A DNA stretch of 64,000 bases from assembly GCA_041071465.1 (NCBI GenBank), contig CP163498.1, positions 1,516,001 to 1,580,000 on the forward strand. The letters are read 5' to 3'. The stretch comes from Pseudomonas putida (GTDB taxonomy: Bacteria; Pseudomonadota; Gammaproteobacteria; Pseudomonadales; Pseudomonadaceae). The position numbers and the translations under genes were made by a program. This document shows, piece after piece, positions 27,260 to 36,254 of the stretch. The notes beneath the pieces were generated by a model. The model was not told where the DNA came from, did not search any database, and saw only the letters and a list, made by a program, of their open reading frames with translations. Within the stretch, counting starts at the first letter, position 1. Every line of letters begins with the position of its first letter.

Positions 27260-28530
27260 ATGTCTGACGTATCCCGGCCCGCGCCCTGGGCATCGATTTT
27301 GGCACCTCCAACTCCACGGTCGGCTGGCACCGCCCTGGCGTGGAGTCGCTGATTGCCCTGGAAGACGGCAAGATCACCTTGCCCTCGGTGGTGTTCTTCA
27401 ATATCGAAGAGCGGCGCCCGGTGTATGGCCGCCTGGCGCTGCACGAGTACCTGGAAGGCTACGAAGGCCGCCTGATGCGCTCGCTGAAAAGCCTGCTGGG
27501 CTCGAAGCTGATCAAGCACGACACCAGCGTGCTGGGCAGCGCCCTGCCGTTCAAGGACCTGCTGGGCATGTTCATCGGCGAGCTGAAAAAACGTGCCGAA
27601 GCCGCTGCGGGCCGTGAATTCGACCAGGTGGTGCTGGGCCGCCCGGTGTTCTTCGTCGACGAAGACCCGGCCGCCGACCAGGAAGCAGAAGATACCCTTG
27701 CCGAAGTAGCGCGCAAGATCGGCTTCAAGGACGTCTCGTTCCAGTACGAGCCGATTGCCGCAGCCTTCGACTACGAGTCGAGCATCAGCCGCGAAGAGCT
27801 GGTGCTGATCGTCGACATCGGCGGTGGTACTTCGGACTTCACCCTGATCCGTCTGTCGCCCGAGCGCCACTTGGTCGCCGAACGCCAGAGCGACATCCTC
27901 GCCACCGGCGGCGTGCACATCGGCGGTACCGACTTCGACAAACAGCTGAGCCTGCAGGGCGTGATGCCGCTGTTCGGCTACGGCAGCCGCATGAAGAGCG
28001 GCGCGCTGATGCCCACCAGCTACCACCTCAACCTGGCCACATGGCACACCATCAACGCCCTGTACTCGCAAAAGTCGCAGTTGGCGCTGGGCAGCATGCG
28101 CTACGACATCGAGGACAGCTTCGGTATCGACCGCCTGTTCAAACTGATCGAGCAACGCGCCGGGCACTGGCTGGCGATGGAAGTGGAAGCCAGCAAGATC
28201 GAACTGACCGAGCACGACAGCCGCCGCATCGACCTGCGCCGCGTCGAGCCCGAGCTGACGGCAGAACTGACACGTGCGCTGTTCGAAGAGGCCATCGACG
28301 GCCTGCTGGAGCGGGTGCGCGGTAGCGTGACCGAGCTGTTGGCCAAGGCTGGCGTGAGCGAAGGGCAGGTCGACACGGTGTTCTTCACCGGGGGTTCCAG
28401 CGGAATTCCGGCGCTGCGCAACAGCGTGTCGGCGATGCTGCCGAATGCGCGGCATGTGGAAGGCAACATCTTTGGCAGCATTGGTAGCGGCCTGGCCATC
28501 GAGGCCCGCAAGCGTTACGGCGCAGCCTGA
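27260..28530 (+). CDS. yegD: Hsp70-family YegD-like chaperone (frameshifted near the start)
   Basis: About 423 residues after repair. Actin-fold ATPase motifs are [13 protein letters not shown] (phosphate 1), [15 protein letters not shown] (phosphate 2) and [17 protein letters not shown] (adenosine). The short C-terminus lacks a DnaK substrate domain, as in YegD. ATG 27260 (MSDVS) runs out of frame after a few codons. One extra C in the CCC run at 27273-27275 gives [17 protein letters not shown] and joins the long frame. It is transcribed divergently from the heat-shock-type promoter of cbpA. Confidence 0.87.
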
Positions 28531-28538
28531 GCCATCTT

Positions 28539-28557
28539 GGGGCTGCTTTGCAGCCCC
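28539..28557. terminator. Hairpin between convergent genes
   Basis: GGGGCTG and CAGCCCC form a 7-bp stem with a 5-base loop, between the ends of the yegD-like gene and the AI-2E family gene. It has no T-run but is placed to work in both directions. Confidence 0.5.
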
Positions 28558-28566
28558 AGCACGCTG

Positions 28567-29574
28567 TCAGACCAGCTCCGCCCGCTTCAGCTCACTCTTC
28601 AGGTAGGCATAGTAGATCGGCCCTGCCACCACCCCAGGCAGCCCGAACGCCGCCTCGAACACCAGCATCGCCAACAGCAGTTCCCACGCCTTGGCACTGA
28701 TCTGCCCGCCCACGATCCGCGCGTTGAGGAAATACTCGACCTTGTGGATGACGATCAGGTAACCCAGCGCCGCCGCCGCCACCCAGATCGACAGCGACAA
28801 GCCGACGATGGTGATCAGGGTGTTGGACATCAGGTTGCCGATCACCGGTAGCAGGCCCAACAGGAAGGTCAGCACGATCAGCGTCTTGGTCAACGGCAGG
28901 TGCACACCGAACAACGGCATCACCACCGCCAGGAAGATGCCGGTGAAGGCCGTGTTGAGCAGCGAAATCTTGATCTGCGCGAAGACGATGTTGCGAAACG
29001 CCTTCACCAGCAGATTGAGGCGCTCGAACAGCGCCGCCGCCAGGGGCTTGCGCCGGGAAACATCGGGAATGCGCTGCAAGGCGATGATGGCGCCGAGGAT
29101 CATGCCGATCAGCAGCGTGACGAACATGTGCGCCATGCCCTTGCCCACCAATTGCAAATCGCTCAGGTGGCTCTTGATCCAGTCGCCGATGGCGACCTTG
29201 AACTCTGCGGCACTGGCGGGCAGGTAGCCTTCGATGAAGGGTGGCAGCTGGCCGCGGGCACGCTCGACCAAGGCCATGAACTTGTCCAGCGAGGCGCCGG
29301 GGTTCTCCGCCTCGTGCAGCAAAAAGCTGAAGGCACCGGCAATCAGCAGCGTCAGGGTGCTGACCACCAGCGTGCCGAGCAGGGCCACCGCCAGCCAGCG
29401 CGCGCGTTGCCCAGCCAACAGCGGCTGCAGGCGCGGGGTCAGCATGTTGACCAGTTCGAACACCAGCAGGCCGGCCAGCAGGCTGGGCAGCAACTTCAGG
29501 GGCAAAGCCAGCAGCAGCCCGGCCATGACGATGATCAGGCTGGCCAGGGTGATCTGACGGGGGGTAAAGGTCAT
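28567..29574 (-). CDS. AI-2E family (TqsA/PerM-like) transporter
   Basis: This 335-residue membrane protein has about seven or eight helices. The family core includes VMPLFGVHLPLTKTLIVLTFLLGLLPVIGNLMSNTLITIVGLSLSIWVAAAALGYLIVIHKVEYFLNARIVG. The start MTFTPRQITLASLIIVMAGLLLALPLKLLPSLLAGLLVFELVNML suits the family. Substrates differ among members (autoinducer-2 export, Na+/H+ antiport), and nothing nearby decides which applies. Confidence 0.85.
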   Translation of the reverse strand: MTFTPRQITLASLIIVMAGLLLALPLKLLPSLLAGLLVFELVNMLTPRLQPLLAGQRARWLAVALLGTLVVSTLTLLIAGAFSFLLHEAENPGASLDKFMALVERARGQLPPFIEGYLPASAAEFKVAIGDWIKSHLSDLQLVGKGMAHMFVTLLIGMILGAIIALQRIPDVSRRKPLAAALFERLNLLVKAFRNIVFAQIKISLLNTAFTGIFLAVVMPLFGVHLPLTKTLIVLTFLLGLLPVIGNLMSNTLITIVGLSLSIWVAAAALGYLIVIHKVEYFLNARIVGGQISAKAWELLLAMLVFEAAFGLPGVVAGPIYYAYLKSELKRAELV

Positions 29575-29644
29575 ACAGCCTCGACGGCAGACAGCGGGAA
29601 TGCCCGCAGTCTGCCAGCCTTGGCGGCGCAGGCATAGGCGCAGG

Positions 29645-29932
29645 TCATTTCTTCTTCAGGCAGTCGCTCATGTAGGCTTTACGCTCGTCACCCTTCAGGG
29701 CTTTGGTGGTGGCGTCGGCGTTGCAGGTTTTCATCTTCTCTTGTTGGGTTTGCGGCACATCCTTCTTCAGGCAGGTGCTCATGAAGGCTTTGCGCTCATC
29801 GCCCTTCAGGGCCTTGGTGGTGGCGTCGGCATTGCAGGTTTTCATTTTTTCCTGCTGCGCGGTATTGGCCGCGAAGCCTTGGGCGCTGAACAACACAGCC
29901 AACGCCAGCAATGGAATGTGCAGCACTTTCAT
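29645..29932 (-). CDS. psiF: PsiF family secreted protein, two tandem repeats
   Basis: This 95-residue protein has a signal peptide (MKVLHIPLLALAVLFSAQGFA) and two nearly identical PsiF repeats of about 34 residues. Each has the pattern QQEKMKTCNADATTKALKGD followed by ERKAFMSTCLKKD or ERKAYMSDCLKKK, so each carries two Cys. PsiF is phosphate-starvation induced in E. coli and of unknown function. No clear PHO box is seen upstream. The start at 29932 follows a GGAG-type site. Confidence 0.9.
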   Translation of the reverse strand: MKVLHIPLLALAVLFSAQGFAANTAQQEKMKTCNADATTKALKGDERKAFMSTCLKKDVPQTQQEKMKTCNADATTKALKGDERKAYMSDCLKKK

Positions 29933-29995
29933 GGAGTGGTCTCCTTGGCTCCGCGCCCGATGCACGGGGGTCGAGCTGAGTGTAGCCAAGAATTC

Positions 29996-30784
29996 TCAGC
30001 GCCCCGCCCGCGCCTGCCGGCGGTATTGCTCGGGCGTGCATTGGGCCTGGCGCTGGAACATGGCGATGAACGCCGAAGCGCTGCTGTAGCCCAGGTCGAA
30101 GGCGATGGCCTGAATCGGCAGGCCAGCTTCCAGCGCTTCGATGGCGCGCAAAAAACGCAGGCGCAAGCGCCATTCGCCAAAACTGATGCCCAATTCGCGC
30201 AGAAACTGGCGGGCCAGGGTGCGTTCGCTGACATGCACTCGGGCAGCCCAGTCGGCCAACGGGCGGTTGTCGCCAGGCTCGGCGCTGAGCGCGTCGAGCA
30301 CCTGGCGCAAGCCATCGCTGTGGGCAAACGGCAGGTAGCAGGCCTGGGTGGGTGCCAGCAGCAATTGATCGAGCAGAACCTGCACCAGGCGTTGGTCGCG
30401 CGGGTCTTCGGCCACCTTGAGGTCGCGGCGGGCGAAGTCGGCGAGGATGGCCTTGAGAATGTCACTGATCATCAAGCTGCACGGTTGCCGTGGCAGCGCG
30501 GCGCACAGGCTGCGGTCGAGGTAGATGGAGCGGTAGACGATGGCCTGCGGGTTGTAGCAACCATGCGCGGTGTCGGGCGGCACCCACACGGCGTAGCTTG
30601 GCGGTGACAGGAAGCGCTGGCCGGCAACGTCCAGATGCATCACGCCGTGAGCGGTGTAGTTCAGTTGACCCCAGGCGTGGCAGTGCACGGCGCTGTGGGT
30701 GTCGGCAACGAACTCATCGTGGCGGAAGTACACCGGGGCCGGGAGCTGGGTGAACTGAGGGATGTCCAGGTATTTGCGCGGCAT
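29996..30784 (-). CDS. AraC family transcriptional regulator with cupin sensor domain
   Basis: This 262-residue regulator has an N-terminal cupin-type domain (HCHAWGQLNYTAHGVMHLDVAGQRFLSPPSYAVWVPPDTAHGCY). Its C-terminal half has two helix-turn-helix units (VHVSERTLARQFLRELGISFGEWRLRLRFLRAIEAL and IQAIAFDLGYSSASAFIAMFQRQAQCTPEQYRRQ). The start at 30784 (MPRKYLDIPQ) is preferred over upstream starts that run into a partial REP sequence. It is divergent from the DMT exporter gene and probably regulates it, a common pairing. Confidence 0.88.
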   Translation of the reverse strand: MPRKYLDIPQFTQLPAPVYFRHDEFVADTHSAVHCHAWGQLNYTAHGVMHLDVAGQRFLSPPSYAVWVPPDTAHGCYNPQAIVYRSIYLDRSLCAALPRQPCSLMISDILKAILADFARRDLKVAEDPRDQRLVQVLLDQLLLAPTQACYLPFAHSDGLRQVLDALSAEPGDNRPLADWAARVHVSERTLARQFLRELGISFGEWRLRLRFLRAIEALEAGLPIQAIAFDLGYSSASAFIAMFQRQAQCTPEQYRRQARAGR

Positions 30785-30945
30785 GCTGTCTGCTTGGCAG
30801 GGTGGGTTGTCTGGATGGAAGTATAGGCTTTTAGACAGACAGTTGATAATGGCTGCCATCGGGGCCTGCTGCGCAGGCCTTGTGTCGCAAAAGGGGCGCA
30901 CAGCGCTCCAAAAATCATCGCGATACTTCAGAGAATCTCTGCAAC

Positions 30946-31817
30946 ATGAATTACCTGTTCCCCTCACCGCCATCCTCATCTGGGCCGGTAACACCGTGGT
31001 CACCAAGATGTCCGCCGGCGCCATCCACCCCGCCGAGATCGGCTTTTATCGCTGGCTGCTGGCTGCCTTGCTGTTCACCCCGTTCCTGCTGCCCGCCGTG
31101 TGGCGCAACCGAGCGGCCATCCGCCCGCACCTGGGCAAGGTGTTCGTGCTCGGCGTACTGGGCATGGCGATGTACCAAAGCCTGGCCTACTTCGCCGCCG
31201 GCATCACCAGCGCCACCAACATGGGCATCATTCTCTCGCTGATGCCGCTGATGTCACTGGCACTGTCCATCGCCTGGCTGGGCCAGCGCCTGAGCTACGG
31301 CGCCCTGTTGGGTGCGCTGGTATCGTTCTTCGGGGTACTGGAGGTGGTCAGCGCCGGCCACCCCGCCAGCCTGCTGCAACAAGGGCTGAACAGCGGCGAC
31401 CTGCTGATGCTGGTGGCTACCCTGGCCTATGCGCTGTACAGCTTCCTGCTGAAGAAATGGCAGCTCCGCCTGCCGCCGATGCAGTTGCTGTACCTGCAGG
31501 TGCTGGTGGCCATCGTCGTGTTGCTGCCGCTGTTCCTGCTGTCGGACAAAACCGGCCTGAACAGCCACAACATCGGCCTGGTGTTGTATGCCTGCGTGCT
31601 GGCTTCGATGATCGCGCCACGGGTGTGGATGCAGGCCGTGCACCGCCTAGGGCCAAGCCGCACCACGCTGTTCTTCAACCTGCTGCCGTTGGTCACTGCG
31701 CTGATCGCCGCCGGTGTGCTCGACGAGCAACTGGCCAGTTATCACCTGGTCGGCGGCTTGCTGACCCTGGCCGGCGTAGTGCTGGCCGAGCGCTGGACCA
31801 CGCCGATCCGCCGCTAA
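30946..31817 (+). CDS. EamA/DMT-type drug-metabolite exporter (frameshifted at the start)
   Basis: About 290 residues after repair, with ten membrane helices in two EamA repeats (LTAILIWAGNTVVTKMSAGAIHPAEIGFYRWLLAALLFTPF, GDLLMLVATLAYALYSFLLKKWQLRLPPMQLLYLQVLVA). ATG 30946 reads MNYLFP and then leaves the frame. One extra C in the CCCC run at 30960-30963 gives MNYLFPLTAILIWAGN and the full protein. Its stop overlaps the convergent lipase gene by 4 bp. The divergent AraC regulator is the likely controller. Confidence 0.85.
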
Positions 31818-32704
31818 AGCCCGGCGGCCTTGAGCCGGGCGGCATGTTCGGTAAACAGCCGCACGGGCTCGGCGCCCTTGCCCACAGCGCCGAGCGACTG
31901 GTTGACGATGTCCAGGTGATCGAGCGGGTAATCGTCGCCGATCACCTGCCCCAGGTGCGAACTGAAACGCCCGACCATACCGTCGCACTGGCCCTTTTCC
32001 TTGATGAAACTGCGCGCGAACAGGCGGCAGAAACGGTTGCTGCCGTCAAAACGGTTACGCCCCTGGTCGGTCAGGCCAGGCTGCAAGGTGCCCGACCAAG
32101 AGTAATAGCGCACGCCGTTGACCTCATGGGCCCCTTCCCCACCCCAGGTCTGCGGCAGGCCCTGTGGATAAGCCTGGTTGAACAGTGCCACCCCGGCACT
32201 GGTCAGCGACTGGTGCGAGGCATGCACATCCACCGGCAGCGGCTCGCGGCGCCAGCCCGTTTCCAGCCATACCAGCAAAACGGCAAAACCATGCAGCACG
32301 GCCTTGAGGATGCGCCCCTGGGGTGAATCGCCCGGTGCCGTACGCGCCAGGTGGTCGGCCAGTTCCGAGCCATGGTTGGGCCCGGCCACCGAGGTGACCG
32401 AAGCCACCCGCTCAGGCCGCTTGGCCGCGGCGTAGCGTGCACTCAGGGCGCCCTGGCTGTGGCCGATGAGGTTGACCTTGTCGGCGCCGGTGCGTTGGCA
32501 GATGTCTTCGATGATCGCCAGCAACTGCTCACCGCGCACCTCGCTGCAATGCAGCGGCGAAACCTGCACCGGAAATACCTGCGCCCCACCCTTGCGCAGG
32601 GCCGGCACGATGCCGAACCAGTAGGGGTAGAGCACCACCCGGACAAACCCGAGCATGCCCGGCACCAGCACCAACGGGTATCGCGTGGCCAATTCCTGTG
32701 GCAT
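31814..32704 (-). CDS. Triacylglycerol lipase-type alpha/beta hydrolase
   Basis: This 296-residue protein resembles bacterial class I lipases, with the oxyanion segment PLVLVPGMLGF, nucleophile elbow GHSQG (S83), YRLG-like YYSWSGTLQPGLTD and DGMVGRFSSHLGQVIGDDYPLDHLDIVNQ with catalytic Asp/His candidates. No signal peptide is visible at the chosen start (MPQELATRYP), so it could be cytoplasmic or exported in another way. Its substrate could be acylglycerols or other esters. Confidence 0.85.
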   Translation of the reverse strand: MPQELATRYPLVLVPGMLGFVRVVLYPYWFGIVPALRKGGAQVFPVQVSPLHCSEVRGEQLLAIIEDICQRTGADKVNLIGHSQGALSARYAAAKRPERVASVTSVAGPNHGSELADHLARTAPGDSPQGRILKAVLHGFAVLLVWLETGWRREPLPVDVHASHQSLTSAGVALFNQAYPQGLPQTWGGEGAHEVNGVRYYSWSGTLQPGLTDQGRNRFDGSNRFCRLFARSFIKEKGQCDGMVGRFSSHLGQVIGDDYPLDHLDIVNQSLGAVGKGAEPVRLFTEHAARLKAAGL

Positions 32705-32826
32705 CACCCAGCCCCTTTGCGTGAACGACCGGCCAACACTACAGCGGCCATCATGGCCATCGCAATCGAACTCCCGGCGTGCGCTGTGGTTCCAAACCAC
32801 ACAGACCCTTTGCAAGGAGCGGGACC

Positions 32827-33168
32827 ATGTACAAGCAGACCCTGGCAATCCTTCTGGCAAGCGCCACCCTGGCCGCCTGCGGCAGCCGCCCGGAAAACCC
32901 GGTGGACTACGTCACCTACCGCGACGAGCCGCTGGTCAAGCAGGTAGAGAACGGTATGACCATGCAGAAGGTCATCGCCATTGGCGGCAGCCCGTCGAAC
33001 GTGATCGACCTGCCGCACGGGGGCACCTGCAACGACTACATCCTCAACCGCGATGGCAAACAGCAGCCCTACTACGTGCGCTTCGACGCCACCGGCCATG
33101 TCGACGCCAAAGGTTTCAAAACCTGCAAGCAACGCCAGGAAGACAGCGACGCCTTGCATGGCGCATAA
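32827..33168 (+). CDS. osmE: Osmotically inducible lipoprotein OsmE
   Basis: This 113-residue lipoprotein has a signal peptide with lipobox LAAC (Cys about 18), then a SmpA/OmlA-type fold (PVDYVTYRDEPLVKQVENGMTMQKVIAIGGSPSNVIDLPHGGTCNDYILNRDGKQQPYYVRFDATGHVDAKGFKTC). CAAGGAGCGGGACC precedes ATG 32827. It is divergent from the lipase gene across about 120 bp. It is probably stress or stationary-phase controlled, as in E. coli. Confidence 0.92.
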   Translation: MYKQTLAILLASATLAACGSRPENPVDYVTYRDEPLVKQVENGMTMQKVIAIGGSPSNVIDLPHGGTCNDYILNRDGKQQPYYVRFDATGHVDAKGFKTCKQRQEDSDALHGA

Positions 33169-33204
33169 GCCAATGCCCAAACCTGACCCCTGCTGGAGAT
33201 AACC

Positions 33205-33735
33205 ATGAGCAACGTTGAACTCACCGATGTGAAAACCCTGCGCGAACGTGCCCGCCAGCATGTAGAGCAAGGCGCCGTGACCGAGGGCTATCATGCCGAT
33301 CGCAAAGAGATCCTGCGCCTGCTGAACGAGTCGCTGGCCACCGAGCTGGTCTGCGTACTGCGCTACAAGCGCCACTACTTCATGGCCAGCGGCATCAAGG
33401 CCAGCGTGGCAGCCGAGGAGTTTCTGGAGCATGCCACCCAGGAAGCCGAACACGCCGACAAGCTGGCCGAGCGCATCGTGCAGCTGGGCGGCGAGCCAGA
33501 CTTCAACCCCGATAACCTGACCAAGAATTCGCATGCCCAGTACGTGGCAGGCAATTCGTTGAAAGAGATGGTGCTGGAAGACCTGGTGGCGGAGCGGATT
33601 GCCATTGATAGCTACCGCGAGATCATTCAGTACATTGGCGATAAAGACCCGACTACGCGGCGCATCTTCGAAGACATTCTGGCGCAGGAAGAAGAGCACG
33701 CGGACGACATGTCCGACCTGTTGCAAGGGTTGTAA
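33205..33735 (+). CDS. Ferritin-like (bacterioferritin/DPS) iron-storage protein
   Basis: This 176-residue four-helix protein has ferroxidase-type Glu/His residues in LNESLATELVCVLRYKRHYFM, EEFLEHATQEAEHADKLAERIVQLGG and EDLVAERIAIDSYREIIQYIGDKDPTTRRIFEDILAQEEEHADDMSDLL. It is probably a cytoplasmic iron-storage or DNA-protecting ferritin. It lies 36 bp after osmE with its own GGAGA site, so the two may be read together as stress genes. Confidence 0.9.
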   Translation: MSNVELTDVKTLRERARQHVEQGAVTEGYHADRKEILRLLNESLATELVCVLRYKRHYFMASGIKASVAAEEFLEHATQEAEHADKLAERIVQLGGEPDFNPDNLTKNSHAQYVAGNSLKEMVLEDLVAERIAIDSYREIIQYIGDKDPTTRRIFEDILAQEEEHADDMSDLLQGL

Positions 33736-33756
33736 TCGTTAGGGGCTGCTGTGCAG

Positions 33757-33828
33757 CCCATCGCGACACAAGGCCGCTCCTACAAGGGATCGCGTACCCC
33801 TGTAGGAGCGGCCTTGTGTCGCGATGGG
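33757..33828. repeat. Paired REP-type palindrome
   Basis: Two perfectly complementary 28-base arms (core CATCGCGACACAAGGCCGC) are separated by 16 bases, between the convergent ends of the ferritin-like and AsmA genes. GGGGCTGC/GCAGCCC and GGGCCGC/GCGGCCC stems flank it. Confidence 0.83.
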
Positions 33829-33846
33829 CCGCGCAGCGGCCCCCTG

Positions 33847-35913
33847 CTATTTCCGCCCTTTCACCGCCGCCGGTGCCTTGCCCGCTTTCATCTGCTGCAA
33901 CAACGGCGTGCACTGGTTTGGATCATCCCCGCTGCTGGGCGCAATCAGTGCCAGCAACCCTGCCGCCGGCCCGGCCACCACACCCAGCGCCACCATTCCC
34001 GCGCCGCGCAACGCCAGCGGCAGCGCCTGCACACCGGCACTCGGTTTGGCAAACGGTCCACGCACGTACAACGGCGAGCGCAGCGAGAACAACCGCAGCC
34101 CTTTCGACTCCGGGGTGATCTTCAAGTCCAACTGCTCGGAGGCAAAATTGGCGGTGCCGTTGATGTAGATGATCGCGTTCTCGGTATCGAAGATGAACAG
34201 CCGCGTAGTCGCCAGGCCATCCTTGATACCCACATCGGCTGCCGCGCAGTTGATCTTCACGTCCTCATCACCGAACAGCTTGCCGACCACATAGTTACCC
34301 ACGTTCAAACCGGCAATCTCCATCAGGCTGCGGCTGATGGCGCCATCGTTGATCAGCATGCGCAGGTCGCCATTGGCCGTACCCAGCAAGGCTGCCACCG
34401 AGTTGCCACGGCCCGTGATGTCGGCATCGCCGTTCAATTCGCCAAAGCTGGTCTGCATCGGCGCAAACGTGGGGAACAGTTGCTTGAGCTTGAAACCCCG
34501 TGCCGTCAACTGTGCCCGGCCCTGCAAGGGCACGCTGCGCCCGTCAAGGCGGATATTGGAGGCCAGGCTGCCACCGGCCACGCCAAAACGCAGGGGCTCC
34601 AGGCGCAGCAGGCCGTCATCGAGTATCACGTGGGCCGACAGGTCATTGAACGGCAGTTGCGTGCTGTGCACGATGCGCTTGCCAGCAAAAGTGACGTCAG
34701 CATCCATCGCGCGCCAGCGCTCGGTGCGGAACTCTTCAACCGGTAGCACCTTGCCCGTCGGCTGCTTGCTGGCACCACCCCGGGCCTTCTGCTCGGCGTT
34801 GGAATCGGCGCCGATCAGCGGCGCCAGGTCTTTGAACAGTAACTGGTTCGATACCAGTTTGCCGGACAGTTTGGGCCGTGGCTGGCTGGCGACGAAGGCC
34901 AGGTCACCGTGAATATCGCTGTCGCCGATCTTGCCGTTGAAGCCCTGGTAATTGAACGACGCCCCTTGCGCCGCGTGCAGGTTGGCGCTGAGGCGGCCAT
35001 CGGTGGAGTAGGCCGGCGTGTCCGGCAGGGTTACCCCGGTCAACGGGTAGAGGTTGCCCAGGCTGGCACCCGACAGGCGCAAGCGCAGGTCGAGGGCGCC
35101 GAGGTTGCGCGGGTCGGTCAGGGTGCCGGCTAGCACCACGTGGGTGTCGGCGATGCGCACATCGGCCTGCAGCGGGAACGGCTGGCTGGCGTCCTGCAGC
35201 GCCAGCAGGCCGCCGATCTTGCCAGTGCCGGACACTGGCTGGCCTTTGTAGCGGCCCTGGGCCTTGAGGCCGAAGGCATAGTCCTGTGCAGCGCCAGCCT
35301 TTTCGGCGCTGGCCTTGCCGACAATGTCGCTGAACGGGATTGGCTTGCCCAGCGGGTCGATCTGCACCTTCATGCTGGTTTTCAGTGTTTGGTCGTCGAA
35401 GCTGACGTTGCCCTGGTCGAAGCCGATGGCGCCAATATCCAACTGCCACTTTGAAGGTTCTGCGTTTTCATCCTTGGGGCCGAAGTCGAACACCCAGTTA
35501 GCGCGTCCATCGGCCAGGCGGGTGAGGTTGGCGGTAGGCTTGGTAAGGTTGATGCGGGGGATGCTGATCTGCTGGAACACCAGCGGTAGCGGCGCCAGGC
35601 GGAACTCCACGCGCGCCAGGCCGACCATATCAGGCTCCTTGAGCCACTCCGGGTTGCCCAAGGTCAGGTCCTCGGCAATGAAGTGTGGCCACGGCACCCA
35701 GGCACGCCAGCCACCCTCTTCGGGCTCGGTACGCCAATGCACAGCGAGGTTGCCATTGATTGCGAAAGGCCGGTGCAAGGCCTCGGAGACCTTCTCGTTG
35801 AGCAGCGGCTTGACGCGGTTCCAGTCGAAGGTGGCGATCACCACCACCAGGATTGCCAGCAGGGTGAACAGGCTGGTGAGGGTCCAGACGAGAATTCTGG
35901 CGGGACGCGTCAT
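33847..35913 (-). CDS. AsmA family protein
   Basis: This 688-residue protein has one N-terminal membrane helix (ILVWTLTSLFTLLAILVVVIATFDWNRVKPLLNEKVSEALHRPFAI), then a long beta-rich periplasmic region. The C-terminal AsmA part includes FGELNGDADITGRGNSVAALLGTANGDLRMLINDGAISRSLMEIAGLNVGNYV. The start at 35913 is set by a clear AAGGAG eight bases upstream. AsmA-like proteins are bridge-type proteins linked to outer-membrane lipid transport and assembly. It stands alone, convergent with the ferritin-like gene. Confidence 0.9.
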   Translation of the reverse strand: MTRPARILVWTLTSLFTLLAILVVVIATFDWNRVKPLLNEKVSEALHRPFAINGNLAVHWRTEPEEGGWRAWVPWPHFIAEDLTLGNPEWLKEPDMVGLARVEFRLAPLPLVFQQISIPRINLTKPTANLTRLADGRANWVFDFGPKDENAEPSKWQLDIGAIGFDQGNVSFDDQTLKTSMKVQIDPLGKPIPFSDIVGKASAEKAGAAQDYAFGLKAQGRYKGQPVSGTGKIGGLLALQDASQPFPLQADVRIADTHVVLAGTLTDPRNLGALDLRLRLSGASLGNLYPLTGVTLPDTPAYSTDGRLSANLHAAQGASFNYQGFNGKIGDSDIHGDLAFVASQPRPKLSGKLVSNQLLFKDLAPLIGADSNAEQKARGGASKQPTGKVLPVEEFRTERWRAMDADVTFAGKRIVHSTQLPFNDLSAHVILDDGLLRLEPLRFGVAGGSLASNIRLDGRSVPLQGRAQLTARGFKLKQLFPTFAPMQTSFGELNGDADITGRGNSVAALLGTANGDLRMLINDGAISRSLMEIAGLNVGNYVVGKLFGDEDVKINCAAADVGIKDGLATTRLFIFDTENAIIYINGTANFASEQLDLKITPESKGLRLFSLRSPLYVRGPFAKPSAGVQALPLALRGAGMVALGVVAGPAAGLLALIAPSSGDDPNQCTPLLQQMKAGKAPAAVKGRK

Positions 35914-36254
35914 TGCGTGAATCTCCTTGCGGTATGACACAGAACAGGCACTTCAGTGGCACTCAATATCTCGGACTCATGAAAACCCATGGGGTTTTAT
36001 CGATGGCGCCATGATAGCGAAGTTTTTCCTGGCCCTTTGCTCAGCAATTTATCGCGCCAGGCTGTACATGTTACCCAACGGAGGCACGGCCAGCGGTTTG
36101 CCTGCGCGCCTGAAAGGCGCTGGTTAGAGGCGTTGCGAACCTCTATCAATACGGTCGATTGTTACCATTACCCGTATGAACTTCTCTCTGGCGTTACGCG
36201 GCGTAGCATTGGCTTCGTACCCACTTTCCAGCCCCCGAGAGGAGCACCGAAATC
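35914..36254. other. Intergenic region between AsmA and the repeat-protein gene
   Basis: These 341 bp hold the divergent starts of the AsmA and repeat-protein genes. I see a small hairpin (GCGCC-TGAAA-GGCGC, 36106-36120) and a GAGAGGAG ribosome site at 36237-36244, but no promoter I would name with confidence and no credible extra ORF. Confidence 0.5.

Noticed and set aside
29933..29995. PHO box upstream of psiF
   Set aside because: No CTGTCAT-like direct repeats are visible.
30860..30910. REP pair between the AraC regulator and the DMT exporter
   Set aside because: There is only a broken CTTGTGTCGCAAAAGGGGCG fragment without an inverted arm, so it was not listed as a repeat.
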